Part shown: piece by piece, positions 53,806-62,636 of the stretch
Position numbering within the stretch: position 1 is the first letter of the stretch
Layout of the letters: each line of letters starts with the position of its first letter
Source: Loktanella sp. Alg231-35
GTDB lineage: Bacteria; Pseudomonadota; Alphaproteobacteria; Rhodobacterales; Rhodobacteraceae
DNA length: 64,000 nt
Reading direction: 5' to 3'
Assembly: GCF_900143545.1 (NCBI RefSeq)
Contig: NZ_FREV01000004.1
Location: 372,001-436,000, forward strand
Position numbers and translations under genes: made by a program
The notes under the pieces: generated by a model
Seen by the model: the letters and a program-made list of their open reading frames with translations, nothing else
Database searches by the model: none
Told to the model about the DNA's origin: nothing

Positions 53806-54969
53806 ATGAACGATATGAGTAACCTTAAAGACCTCGAAGTCGGCTACGACGTCCCCGCACTGCCCGGCATGGACGAGGCTGACATTCAAACACCCTGCCT
53901 TGTGCTGGATCTGGATGCGCTGGAGCGGAATATCAAAAAGATGGGCGACTTTGCAAAATCGCACGGCATGCGTCACCGCGTGCATGGAAAGATGCACAAA
54001 TCGGTCGATGTGGCCCTGTTGCAGGAAAAACTGGGCGGTTCTGTCGGTGTGTGCTGCCAGAAAGTGTCCGAGGCCGAGGTTTTCGCCCGTGGCGGCATCA
54101 AAGATGTGCTGGTGTCCAACCAAGTGCGTCAGCCAGAGAAAATCGACCGCTTGGCTCGTCTGCCAAAGCTGGGCGCGCGCGCGATCTGCTGTGTGGATGA
54201 TATCGACAACGTGGCGGATTTGTCAGCTGCCGCGATGAAGCATGGCACCGAAATCGAATGCCTCGTAGAAATCGACGTAGGCGCAGGCCGTTGCGGTGTG
54301 CAATATGGGCAGCCTGTTGTTGATCTGGCAAAAGCCATCGATGCGGCAGAAGGCCTCAAGTACGCGGGCATCCAAGCCTACCAAGGTGCAATGCAGCACC
54401 TCGATTCATACGAAGACCGTCAAGGCAAAACCCAGATCGCAATTGATCAGGTGGCAGAGACGCTTGAAATGCTGAAAGCTGAAGGTATCGAAAGTGATAT
54501 CGTCGGCGGCGGCGGCACAGGCTCTTACTACTTTGAAAGCGCCTCTGGTGTGTTCAATGAATTGCAGTGTGGGTCTTATGCGTTCATGGACGCGGATTAT
54601 GGCCGTATCCTCGACAAAGACGGCAACCGGATTGACCGGGGCGAGTGGGAGAACGCGCTGTTCATCCTGACCTCTGTGATGAGCCACGCCAAGGCCGACA
54701 AGGCCATCGTGGATGCTGGTCTGAAGGCGCAGTCCGTGGACAGTGGCCTGCCAACGATCTTTGGCCGCACTGACGTCGAGTACGTGAAGTGCTCTGACGA
54801 ACATGGCGTCGTGGCTGACCCGGATGGTGTGTTGAAGGTCAACGACAAGCTGAAACTGGTGCCTGGTCACTGTGACCCAACCTGCAACGTGCATGATTGG
54901 TACGTTGGCGTGCGTGATGGCAAGGTTGAAACGCTGTGGCCTGTCTCTGCTCGCGGTAAAGCCTACTAA
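53806..54969 (+). CDS. bhcC: Beta-hydroxyaspartate aldolase BhcC
   Basis: A 387-residue PLP and metal-dependent aldolase of the D-threonine aldolase/alanine racemase fold. The PLP lysine is probably K62 in RVHGKMHK, and GHCDPTCNVHDW near the C-terminus supplies metal ligands typical of the family. It condenses glycine with glyoxylate to beta-hydroxyaspartate. GAGGGAG precedes the ATG. Part of bhcABCD. Confidence 0.94.
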   Translation: MNDMSNLKDLEVGYDVPALPGMDEADIQTPCLVLDLDALERNIKKMGDFAKSHGMRHRVHGKMHKSVDVALLQEKLGGSVGVCCQKVSEAEVFARGGIKDVLVSNQVRQPEKIDRLARLPKLGARAICCVDDIDNVADLSAAAMKHGTEIECLVEIDVGAGRCGVQYGQPVVDLAKAIDAAEGLKYAGIQAYQGAMQHLDSYEDRQGKTQIAIDQVAETLEMLKAEGIESDIVGGGGTGSYYFESASGVFNELQCGSYAFMDADYGRILDKDGNRIDRGEWENALFILTSVMSHAKADKAIVDAGLKAQSVDSGLPTIFGRTDVEYVKCSDEHGVVADPDGVLKVNDKLKLVPGHCDPTCNVHDWYVGVRDGKVETLWPVSARGKAY

Positions 54970-54987
54970 GCGCGCATCCCTCCCTAA

Positions 54988-55034
54988 CGGCCGCTCATCG
55001 CGAAATGAACCACACGGGTCCGGATGAGCGGCCG
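54988..55034 (+). other. Perfect 12-base hairpin between bhcC and bhcD
   Basis: CGGCCGCTCATC (54988-54999) and GATGAGCGGCCG (55023-55034) pair perfectly around a 23-base loop. No T run follows and bhcD begins 20 bases later, so it is not a simple terminator; an mRNA processing or stability element is more likely. Confidence 0.6.
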
Positions 55035-55053
55035 CAAATGAAAGACCACACCC

Positions 55054-56019
55054 ATGATTATCGTTCCCGAACGCGAGATTGCAGACCTGATGACCCGAGA
55101 GGCGGCCTTTGATGCCGTCGAACAGGTCTTTGCCGCGATGGCATCAGGTGATGCCTATAACTTTCCCGTCGTCCGCGAGGCGATTGGTCACGAAGACGCG
55201 CTTTATGGCTTCAAGGGCGGGTTTGACCGGGCCGGTCTGACGCTGGGTCTCAAGGCTGGTGGCTACTGGCCCAACAACCTTGAAAAGCGTGATCTGATCA
55301 ATCACCAATCCACGGTATTTTTGTTCGATCCCGACACTGGCAAGGCCAAGGCGATGGTCGGCGGCAATCTTTTGACGGCACTACGCACGGCGGCGGCTTC
55401 CTCCGTCTCGATCAAGCATCTGGCACGGGATGATGCCAAGGTCATGGGCATGGTCGGCGCGGGCCATCAAGCCACCTTCCAACTGCGTGCCGCACTTGAG
55501 CAGCGCAAGTTCGAAAAGGTGATCGGCTGGAACTACCACCCCGAGATGCTGCCCAATATCGAAAAGGTTGCCAATGAAGCGGGCCTACCCTTTGAGGCTG
55601 TCGATCTGCCCGGCATGGCGCAGGCGGATGTCATCATCTCGATCACTTCTGCTTTTGCGCCATCGTTGATGGCCGATCACGTCAGCCCCGGCACACATAT
55701 CGCCTGCATGGGCACTGACACCAAAGGCAAGCAAGAGGTTGAAGCAGCACTCTTGCAACGCGCATCCGTCTTTACCGATGAGGTGGCGCAGTCCATTTCC
55801 ATCGGCGAGGCGCAGCATGCCGTGGCCGAAGGGTTGATTGCCGAAACGGATGTCCACCAGATTGGCGCGGTGATCAACGGCACACACCCAGGACGCAACG
55901 GTGCCGACGATATCACGCTCTTTGACGGCACTGGCGTCGGGCTTCAGGATCTGGCCGTCGCAGCGCGAGTTGTGGAGCTTGCTGTCGCAAAGGGCATCGC
56001 TATCGAAGTCGATTTTTAG
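55054..56019 (+). CDS. bhcD: Iminosuccinate reductase BhcD
   Basis: A 321-residue NAD(P)H enzyme of the ornithine cyclodeaminase/mu-crystallin family. GLKAGGYWPNN carries the substrate-binding lysine, and MGMVGAGHQATFQLRAAL is the Rossmann loop. It reduces iminosuccinate to aspartate, closing the cycle begun by BhcA. It is the last bhc gene and is followed by an inverted repeat at 56041. Confidence 0.93.
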   Translation: MIIVPEREIADLMTREAAFDAVEQVFAAMASGDAYNFPVVREAIGHEDALYGFKGGFDRAGLTLGLKAGGYWPNNLEKRDLINHQSTVFLFDPDTGKAKAMVGGNLLTALRTAAASSVSIKHLARDDAKVMGMVGAGHQATFQLRAALEQRKFEKVIGWNYHPEMLPNIEKVANEAGLPFEAVDLPGMAQADVIISITSAFAPSLMADHVSPGTHIACMGTDTKGKQEVEAALLQRASVFTDEVAQSISIGEAQHAVAEGLIAETDVHQIGAVINGTHPGRNGADDITLFDGTGVGLQDLAVAARVVELAVAKGIAIEVDF

Positions 56020-56040
56020 ACTATCCAACAGGAACGGCGC

Positions 56041-56066
56041 GTAAGGTGGGTTTCAACCCACCTTAC
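56041..56066. terminator. Inverted repeat after bhcD, probable terminator or REP-like element
   Basis: GTAAGGTGGGTT (56041-56052) and AACCCACCTTAC (56055-56066) are a perfect 12-base stem with a two-base loop. Elements with GGTGGGTTTCAACCCACC are widespread between bacterial operons. No T run follows, so termination is inferred from position. Confidence 0.6.
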
Positions 56067-56098
56067 CTGTCACTTTGCGCTTTCCCCCGCCCTCTGAT

Positions 56099-56114
56099 TT
56101 GTTAGCGTTAACAA
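56099..56114. promoter_or_regulatory. Candidate LacI-family operator before the alpha-glucosidase gene
   Basis: TTGTTAGCGTTAACAA has inverted ends TTGTTA/TAACAA with a central CG, the usual LacI-family design. It lies 18 bases before the start at 56133. No LacI-family gene is in the window, so the regulator would be encoded elsewhere. Confidence 0.6.
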
Positions 56115-56132
56115 AACGCAAGGAATGATGCG

Positions 56133-57749
56133 ATGCGCGAGTGGTGGCGGGATGCGGTAATCTATCAGATTTATCCGCGCTCTTTTCAGGACGACAATGG
56201 CGACGGGGTCGGTGACCTTGCAGGGATCACCCGGCGCTTGCCTCATGTGGCCTCGCTTGGGGTCGATTGTATCTGGCTGTCGCCGATTTTCACCTCTCCG
56301 CAAAAGGACATGGGCTATGACGTGTCTAACTACACGGATATTGACCCGCTCTTTGGCACACTTGCCGATTTTGATGCGCTGATTGCGCGAGCGCATGAAT
56401 TGGGCCTGAAGGTGATCACCGATCAGGTGCTGTCGCACACATCCGATCAGCACCCATGGTTCCGCGAAAGCCGGGTCAGCCGCGACAATCAGAAATCCGA
56501 TTGGTATGTCTGGGCCGATCCGCTGCCGGATGGGTCCCCCCCGACCAACTGGCACAGCCACTTTGGCGGCCCAGCGTGGGAATTCGACCCGCAGCGCGGT
56601 CAATACTATCTGCACAATTTCCTTGCTGCCCAACCTGACCTGAACTTCCACAATCCTGACGTCGTTGATGCAATTTTGGAAACCTGCCAGTTCTGGCTGG
56701 ATCGTGGTCTTGATGGCTTTCGCCTTGATACCGTGAACTACTATTTCCACGATCAAGATCTGCGGTCCAATCCGCCTGCACAAGCCAAACCACAGGTGAT
56801 GGCCACCGATCTTTATGGGATGCAGGATAATATCTACAACAAAACACGACCAGAGAACCTGGGCTTTCTCGAACAACTCCGCAATCTCACCGATCAATAT
56901 GAAGACATTATGATGGTTGGCGAAGTCGGTGAAATGGGTAACCGTTCGATCCAGATCATGGGTGAATACACGGCCGGGTCCAGCCGTCTGCATATGGCCT
57001 ATAGTTTTGCCATGCTCGGCCCCGATTTCTCGGTTGATCATTTTCGCAGCTGTATCGAAGGCTTTCAGACAGGCGCACCCGACGGCCACCCCAAGTGGTC
57101 TTTCAGCAACCATGATGTACCCCGTCACGTCACCCGCTGGGCCGCGCATGCCGTCGATGAGAACACGATCGCACATATGACCTGTGCCATGCTGATGAGC
57201 TTTGAAGGCACGGTCGGAATCTATCAAGGTGAGGAACTGGGCCAGACCGAAACAGAGCTTACCTATGACGAACTCACCGACCCACCAGCGCTACGCTATT
57301 GGCCGGCGGTTAAAGGGCGCGACGGATGCCGCACACCGATGGTTTGGGAAAAAGAAGCACCCCATGCGGGGTTCTCGGATGCGGCGCCTTGGCTGCCAGT
57401 CAAGGCACCTCAGGCGGCCAAGGCAGTTGATGCGCAAGAAGACAGCTCTGACAGCGTTCTTCAGTTCTACCGCAAGATGATCAGCTTTCGAAAATCCCAA
57501 TCTGCGCTGACGCGAGGAAAGACCGAGTTTGTACGGTTGGCAGAGCCTCTTTTGGCATTTCGCCGTGTGAATGGAGATCAGAACCTCATCTGCGTGTTCA
57601 ACCTGTCGAAAGATGAGCACCAGCTTAGCATAACCGGAAACGCCGCCATCATTGGGCCGCATCACGCCGTTCTGGACGCTGCTCGGCTGACGCTGCCCGG
57701 CAACGGTTTCGCCTTCCTGGAAAATGTGGATGATCTGGCGCGCGCCTAA
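56133..57749 (+). CDS. Alpha-glucosidase (GH13)
   Basis: A 538-residue enzyme of family GH13, subfamily like AglA/oligo-1,6-glucosidase. The conserved regions are DQVLSHTSDQHPWF, GFRLDTVNYYFHD (nucleophile aspartate), MVGEVGE (acid/base glutamate) and FSNHDVPR (third aspartate). No signal peptide is seen, so it acts in the cytoplasm on imported alpha-glucosides such as maltose, sucrose or trehalose-type sugars. It stands alone, without the aglEFGK transporter genes usually beside it, and converges on the histidine kinase gene with a four-base overlap. Confidence 0.9.
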   Translation: MREWWRDAVIYQIYPRSFQDDNGDGVGDLAGITRRLPHVASLGVDCIWLSPIFTSPQKDMGYDVSNYTDIDPLFGTLADFDALIARAHELGLKVITDQVLSHTSDQHPWFRESRVSRDNQKSDWYVWADPLPDGSPPTNWHSHFGGPAWEFDPQRGQYYLHNFLAAQPDLNFHNPDVVDAILETCQFWLDRGLDGFRLDTVNYYFHDQDLRSNPPAQAKPQVMATDLYGMQDNIYNKTRPENLGFLEQLRNLTDQYEDIMMVGEVGEMGNRSIQIMGEYTAGSSRLHMAYSFAMLGPDFSVDHFRSCIEGFQTGAPDGHPKWSFSNHDVPRHVTRWAAHAVDENTIAHMTCAMLMSFEGTVGIYQGEELGQTETELTYDELTDPPALRYWPAVKGRDGCRTPMVWEKEAPHAGFSDAAPWLPVKAPQAAKAVDAQEDSSDSVLQFYRKMISFRKSQSALTRGKTEFVRLAEPLLAFRRVNGDQNLICVFNLSKDEHQLSITGNAAIIGPHHAVLDAARLTLPGNGFAFLENVDDLARA

Positions 57750-58672
57750 AAACGGATCTCAAACACGGCGCCCGGCTGATCCAACAGCCGGATTTCAGCA
57801 CCCTGTGCCTGCAACATGCGTTGCACAATCGGCAGGCCCATGCCCGTGCCACCTTCCGCCCGGCGGGTGGTAAAGAACGGATCAAAGATGCGATCACGAT
57901 TGCCGGGGCTGATGCCAGAACCATCATCCGCGATCAGCAGGCGACCGGCTTGCCAATCAAATTGCACCGCAGTTGCGCCATGGGCCAGCGCGTTGCCAAT
58001 CAGATGGGTCACAACAAGGCGCATCACATCAGCCGAAAGCGGAATAGTCCCGTCTGTAACTACCTTTGAAGCAGAATGCTCGCGCAGGACGTCTGACAAC
58101 ACACATGTCCCACCCGGCATCGGTTCTTGCGCCTGCGCCAACGCCCGCTGCCCATCCAATAGCGCGTCCATCCGCGCAGTTGCATCGCTGATGCCGGACA
58201 GCAGTTTCGTCCGATCCTGCGGCGCGAGGTTGGGATCATCCAGCAATTCCGCCGCTCCTTGAATGATGGTCAACGGCGACTTCAGCTCATGAGTGACGTG
58301 GTCGGCATAGGAACGCAAAACAGCCTCGCGGCCACGCAACCGCGCTGTCATCTCGATCACCGCCTGTCCCAGTTGCGAAAACTCTGGCGTGCCGAAATGT
58401 ATGGGCGGTATGTCGGCCCCTTCCTGTTGCACAAATCCGGTCAGCTCACGGACGGGGCGCAGGACCAAGCGCCACAGCAGCCAGCCCAGCACAAGTGTCG
58501 CAATCAACGCCATCCATCCGATCAGCCACGTCGTCTCGGCCCAGCCAAGCACCCCACCGGCCACTCTGAAATAGCCCACACCAATGAGGGGCAACAAAAA
58601 CACCGTCGCAAGCGTTCCCCCCAGCACAAGTGCCAAAGGTGGGCGCCACTTTCGGATCACGCGCCGCGACAT
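57746..58672 (-). CDS. Sensor histidine kinase
   Basis: A 308-residue kinase. Two helices (about 13-36 and 47-69) enclose a periplasmic loop of only about ten residues, so there is no room for a sensor domain. HAMP-like sequence follows, then the phosphorylated histidine H128 in DHVTHELKSPLT, an N box with GNALAHG, and G boxes DDGSGISPGN and GGTGMGLPIV. It overlaps the response regulator gene by 16 bases and is the last gene of the three-gene operon with DUF4173. Sensing is probably through the membrane or the DUF4173 protein. Confidence 0.88.
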   Translation of the reverse strand: MSRRVIRKWRPPLALVLGGTLATVFLLPLIGVGYFRVAGGVLGWAETTWLIGWMALIATLVLGWLLWRLVLRPVRELTGFVQQEGADIPPIHFGTPEFSQLGQAVIEMTARLRGREAVLRSYADHVTHELKSPLTIIQGAAELLDDPNLAPQDRTKLLSGISDATARMDALLDGQRALAQAQEPMPGGTCVLSDVLREHSASKVVTDGTIPLSADVMRLVVTHLIGNALAHGATAVQFDWQAGRLLIADDGSGISPGNRDRIFDPFFTTRRAEGGTGMGLPIVQRMLQAQGAEIRLLDQPGAVFEIRF

Positions 58673-59337
58673 GCACCCATCCGAATCCCCACACCGTGGA
58701 CGGTATCAATGGCATCTGGGCAACCCGCCGCCGCCAACTTGCCACGCAAATTCCGCAGATGGCTGTCCATTGTGCGGTCGCTGACATGAATATTCGTGCC
58801 ATAGATCGCATCCACTAATTGCGGGCGCGACATCACGTGATCTGGCCGCGCAATCAAGCGTTCAAGCAAGTCCATCTCGCGCGCCGTCAATGTGACTTGC
58901 GCGTCGTTGACATGGCACAAATGGCGTGCGGGATCGACACTTAGCACACCGCGCCGCATGACCATTTGCGTCTGTGTACCACCTTGCGTCCGCTTAAGGA
59001 TGGCCCGGACCCGCGCCACCAGTTCACGCGGCGAAAAAGGTTTCGAGACATAATCATCCGCACCAAGTTCCAGCCCTACGATGCGGTCCACCTCATCGCT
59101 ATGAGCGGTCAGAAACAGGACTGGTACATCCGAGGTCTTGCGCAAGGTACGACATACCGCAAGCCCGTCCATCTCTGGCATTCCAATATCCAGCACGATC
59201 AGGTCCGGTTGCAAGCTCTGCGCTGTTTCCAGCGCTGCACGCCCGTCACCTGCTTCAGCCACGGCAAAGCCTGCCTGTCCCAAGGCAATCCGCACAACAT
59301 CGCGGATTTGGGCATCATCATCTGCGACCAGGATCAT
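58657..59337 (-). CDS. OmpR-family response regulator
   Basis: A 226-residue regulator. Receiver domain with acidic pocket D6-D8, phospho-acceptor D50 (LIVLDIGMPEMDG), T77 and K99 (VSKPF); C-terminal winged helix (about 125-226, TLTAREMDLLERLIARPDHVMSRPQL region). It would bind direct repeats with about 11-base spacing; such repeats (TGTGCAG) lie upstream of its operon. Coupled to the DUF4173 gene (four-base overlap) and to the kinase. Confidence 0.9.
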   Translation of the reverse strand: MILVADDDAQIRDVVRIALGQAGFAVAEAGDGRAALETAQSLQPDLIVLDIGMPEMDGLAVCRTLRKTSDVPVLFLTAHSDEVDRIVGLELGADDYVSKPFSPRELVARVRAILKRTQGGTQTQMVMRRGVLSVDPARHLCHVNDAQVTLTAREMDLLERLIARPDHVMSRPQLVDAIYGTNIHVSDRTMDSHLRNLRGKLAAAGCPDAIDTVHGVGIRMGACRGA

Positions 59338-60770
59338 TGCGTATCCTCCAATGCGGCCAAACTACGATGCAGCCGCGCGTTGCGGTAGCCCCATTCACGC
59401 CAATCGTTGCGCGTACTCAGATAGGGGCGCCAACTGCTACAAACTGCGTGGCCTGTGCGCAACTCATAGGCGCGAATGGCGGGCACCGCGCCCTCACTCA
59501 GACCGCACAGGTAGTGATCACCGGTGCGCAGGTCAGCCAGATTATTGCGTGCAATCAACCCGTCGATATTCACTAGATTGCAGCAGTAGATCGCAACAAG
59601 GCCCAGACCAAATGCGCGCTGCATGAACCACCCAACAGACTGCCGCCCTATCATCTGCATAAGGATCAGCAGCAGACCAAGGGCCACCACCACCATCCAG
59701 ACAAAAGCGGCAACGCGCAGGCGGGTCAGCCCATAGAAATCGACATAAAGGTCAAGCCGCAAGATGGATGAGATTACCAACAGCACTGTCTGCGCCACCC
59801 AAAGATAAAGTAAGCGACGCACCCAGTTTGCTTCACCCAGATGTGGCTGCGCCAACAACGCAAACAAACCGGCAAGGACCGCAGTGACAAGCAAGGGATA
59901 CGCTCCGCGATGAGCGTATTCGGCATAGGTCATCCCATCTGGCAGCGCCGCGCCGCCCCAGAGGTAACCGATATCCAATGTGGTCTGCGTCAGAAAGATG
60001 ATGTTGAACACTACCAATGCCCGCTGCACAGATCGCTGGTTCAGGAAGGCAGAGCGGAGCCTGCGCTGCTGTCTGGTTCTGGGACGTGTAAGATTGGGCA
60101 TCATAGGGGCCAGACGCAAAAGCGGCCAAAGCAAACCTGCAACCATGCTCCATAGCGTGACCCGCCCAATTTCTGGCAAGATATCCATGTCCAGCTGGCC
60201 AAGCACGGCCAGCCACTTGTCCGCAATCGGATTCGCCGCCGCAAACAGGATAAGAAATAAACCGCCCACGCCCACTGGCAGTGCCCAGTCGAACAGCGTT
60301 GATCTAACCGTTCCTTTTGATGGCTTCGGAACGCGCATGGCGAAAAGATCCCGCACCGTCTGGACCACACCAGCCCCCGGCAAACGACAAAGCGCGCGGA
60401 GCCAGTTGTCGGGCTGCCATTCTGGCGCGGCCAGGATGACAGCGGACGCTGTCAGCCCGATCATAGCAATGGCGAAGGTGCCGAATTGCACAACCTCTAG
60501 CAATGGTGCGGCGGCAATGAACAGGATCGTGGCAGCCAGCACCATGCGTCGCCGGTCGACGCCGCGGTAGACAGTCAGGACAATCGCAACATTGGCCAAC
60601 ACAAACCAAAGCGCTATGCCCGCTCCGGGTCGAAAACCCCACATCAGCAAATCCGCACAAGACAGTGCGAGGATCAGCAACGGCCATGCCCGCAACCCCT
60701 TTGGTGGGTCTTCATCATCTAGCCACCATGCATCATTCGCCAATCGTCTTGGCACGCCTCGCACAACCAT
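59334..60770 (-). CDS. DUF4173/DUF4153-family membrane protein
   Basis: A 478-residue protein with about ten to twelve helices. The family stretch YAEYAHRGAYPLLVTAVLAG is present near residue 284. The C-terminus (about 400-478) is soluble and contains CCNLVNIDGLIARNN, four or five cysteines and RNDWREWGYRNARL. Function of the family is unknown. It is first in an operon with the OmpR-type regulator and the kinase that lacks a sensor domain. AAGGGAC precedes the ATG. Confidence 0.82.
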   Translation of the reverse strand: MVVRGVPRRLANDAWWLDDEDPPKGLRAWPLLILALSCADLLMWGFRPGAGIALWFVLANVAIVLTVYRGVDRRRMVLAATILFIAAAPLLEVVQFGTFAIAMIGLTASAVILAAPEWQPDNWLRALCRLPGAGVVQTVRDLFAMRVPKPSKGTVRSTLFDWALPVGVGGLFLILFAAANPIADKWLAVLGQLDMDILPEIGRVTLWSMVAGLLWPLLRLAPMMPNLTRPRTRQQRRLRSAFLNQRSVQRALVVFNIIFLTQTTLDIGYLWGGAALPDGMTYAEYAHRGAYPLLVTAVLAGLFALLAQPHLGEANWVRRLLYLWVAQTVLLVISSILRLDLYVDFYGLTRLRVAAFVWMVVVALGLLLILMQMIGRQSVGWFMQRAFGLGLVAIYCCNLVNIDGLIARNNLADLRTGDHYLCGLSEGAVPAIRAYELRTGHAVCSSWRPYLSTRNDWREWGYRNARLHRSLAALEDTQ

Positions 60771-60815
60771 GTCTCGTCCCTTTCTGCTCTTGTCAGAAAC
60801 GAGTTAGACCCGCGC

Positions 60816-60855
60816 TGTGCAGGAGAGATCGCACAGATGTGCAGTTTTTGTGCAG
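60816..60855 (-). promoter_or_regulatory. Direct repeats upstream of the DUF4173-two-component operon
   Basis: TGTGCAG occurs at 60816-60822, 60838-60844 and 60849-60855 (plus-strand reading; CTGCACA in the direction of the operon). The last two are exactly 11 bases apart and the first is 22 bases from the second, the spacing used by OmpR/PhoB/CreB-type dimers. They lie 46-85 bases before the DUF4173 start. This is the only recognisable content of the 91-base gap. Confidence 0.55.
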
Positions 60856-60861
60856 AGCGGC

Positions 60862-61545
60862 TTAGCCTTCGGTCGACGCGCGAATGGCCCGAATGTTGGC
60901 GCCGTAAGGTGCCGGGTCTGACACCGATCCACCTTTGAAAACAGCCGAACCTGCGACCAAAACGTCGGCGCCCGCCGCTGCAACCAGTGGCGCAGTTGTG
61001 GGGTCAACACCGCCATCAATTTCGATATGGATTGGCCGATCACCGATCATCGCGCGTAATTCGCGCACTTTCTCTACCTGCGAATGGATGAACTTTTGAC
61101 CGCCAAAACCGGGGTTCACAGTCATGACACAGATCAAATCCACCATGTCCAACAGCATCTCAACCGATGACGCTGGCGTGCCGGGGTTGAGCGCGACACC
61201 GGCCTTGGCCCCTGCCCCGCGGATCGCCTGCAATGTGCGGTGGATATGCGGGCCAGCCTCAACATGGGCGGTAATGATGTCGGCACCGGCCTTGGCAAAG
61301 CCTTCGATGTAGGGGTCAACTGGGGCAATCATCAGATGTACGTCCATGACACCCTTGATATGCGGACGGATGGCTGCACAGGTGGCGGGTCCGAAGGTGA
61401 TATTAGGCACGAAATGCCCATCCATGACGTCAACATGCACCCAATCGGCACCTTGCGCCTCGATCGCTTCGCACTCAGCACCGAAGTTGGCGAAATCCGC
61501 CGAAAGAATGGAGGGGGCGATCTTGATAGAGCGGTCAAATGACAT
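60862..61545 (-). CDS. rpe: Ribulose-phosphate 3-epimerase
   Basis: A 227-residue TIM-barrel enzyme that interconverts ribulose 5-phosphate and xylulose 5-phosphate. [13 protein letters not shown] at the N-terminus, [34 protein letters not shown] and EIDGGVD (metal and phosphate sites) are all present. ATG 61545 is preceded by TGAGG and gives the conserved N-terminus; the open frame to 61686 is rejected. Confidence 0.94.
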   Translation of the reverse strand: MSFDRSIKIAPSILSADFANFGAECEAIEAQGADWVHVDVMDGHFVPNITFGPATCAAIRPHIKGVMDVHLMIAPVDPYIEGFAKAGADIITAHVEAGPHIHRTLQAIRGAGAKAGVALNPGTPASSVEMLLDMVDLICVMTVNPGFGGQKFIHSQVEKVRELRAMIGDRPIHIEIDGGVDPTTAPLVAAAGADVLVAGSAVFKGGSVSDPAPYGANIRAIRASTEG

Positions 61546-61677
61546 GGCATACCTCATGGGATTACTGTGCTGCGGGATAGCCTCTGGCGGTGGGTTTGTC
61601 ACCCTTACACCAGTGGGATTTTGCCAAGGGCCGTTTTTCATGCTGCGACGCAGCAATAACTGTGCTAATTTGATATC

Positions 61678-62511
61678 ATGATCCAAAAACTACTGCATAA
61701 AGATATCCTGCAGAACGGCGCCCAGATACATCTAACGCGGGCCACTTTGCTGCCAACGCGCCCCCGTGCGCTGCATACGCATGACTTTTTCGAGCTGCTC
61801 TGGGTGCAGAATGGTAAGGTCCGGCATCACCTGCCCGACGGCATTGAGACGCTGACCGAAGGGGATGTTGTCTTTCTCCAGCCCGGCCATGCCCACGCCC
61901 TTCAAGGACGCGGTGAACATGCGCTGGTGGTCTCGCTTTGCGTTCACCCGGCTACAATCAAGGCTATGGTGAAACGCCACCCCGGCGTGCAAGATCATCT
62001 TTTTTGGGCAAAGGACGGTCCGGTACAGGCGTTCCGGGATATTCGGCAGCTGGCTGCATTGAACCACGCCGCCGTCCAATTGGAGCGGAGCCTGCTTGAC
62101 ACTTTGGCGGCCGAGGCATTTCTTCTGCCGCTCTGCGCGGAACTGGTTGCAGAGGCTACAGACCCTCAAATCCCCGCATGGCTGACGCAGGCCTGCAAGG
62201 CCGCAGCTGACCCGTCGGTGTTTCGTGAAGGGGCCGCCGGGCTGGTGGCGCAGACTGGCAAAGCCCATCCGCATGTCAGCCGGATGATGCGCAAACTCAT
62301 GGGACAGACGCCCTCGGATTACGTCAACACCATTCGCATGCGCCATGCGGCTCGTGCCCTGACCACCGACAGCGAGGCCATCAGTGCCATCGCCGAGGCC
62401 TGCGGCATCCCCAACATGTCACATTTTCACAAACTCTTCCGGGCGGCCTATGGCATGACACCGCTGCAATACCGCCAGCAGTTCCAGCGACAGATCGTAC
62501 AACCCGGCTGA
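61678..62511 (+). CDS. AraC-family transcriptional regulator
   Basis: A 277-residue regulator: N-terminal cupin ligand domain (about 15-110, [35 protein letters not shown]) and a C-terminal double helix-turn-helix (about 180-270, ending [32 protein letters not shown]). It lies between rpe and deoC; deoC is next on the same strand after 125 bases. It probably controls deoxyribose genes, by position only. A GCTGCG-A-CGCAGC palindrome at 61642-61654 lies 24 bases upstream. Confidence 0.85.
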   Translation: MIQKLLHKDILQNGAQIHLTRATLLPTRPRALHTHDFFELLWVQNGKVRHHLPDGIETLTEGDVVFLQPGHAHALQGRGEHALVVSLCVHPATIKAMVKRHPGVQDHLFWAKDGPVQAFRDIRQLAALNHAAVQLERSLLDTLAAEAFLLPLCAELVAEATDPQIPAWLTQACKAAADPSVFREGAAGLVAQTGKAHPHVSRMMRKLMGQTPSDYVNTIRMRHAARALTTDSEAISAIAEACGIPNMSHFHKLFRAAYGMTPLQYRQQFQRQIVQPG

Positions 62512-62563
62512 CGCCTTGTGACGTAGTGCTTTGATGGTTCTTGAGGACCCAAATCAGATAGTA

Positions 62564-62581
62564 TTTGACCAAAAGGTCAAA
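62564..62581. promoter_or_regulatory. Perfect palindrome upstream of deoC
   Basis: TTTGACC-AAAA-GGTCAAA, a 7-4-7 inverted repeat, ends 55 bases before the deoC start. It has the shape of an operator for a dimeric repressor; which regulator binds is not visible. The rest of 62512-62636 shows no gene. Confidence 0.5.
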
Positions 62582-62636
62582 ACTTGCCAAGAGACGGGCG
62601 AAGTGCCACCCTATCCGAGCACCGCAGGAGGCTCCC

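Noticed and set aside
56070-57227. A 385-residue frame antisense to the alpha-glucosidase gene
   Set aside because: The GH13 motifs are on the plus strand, and the antisense product has no recognisable features.
61546-61686. Upstream extension of Rpe
   Set aside because: The added 47 residues are outside the conserved family length, and ATG 61545 has its own ribosome site.
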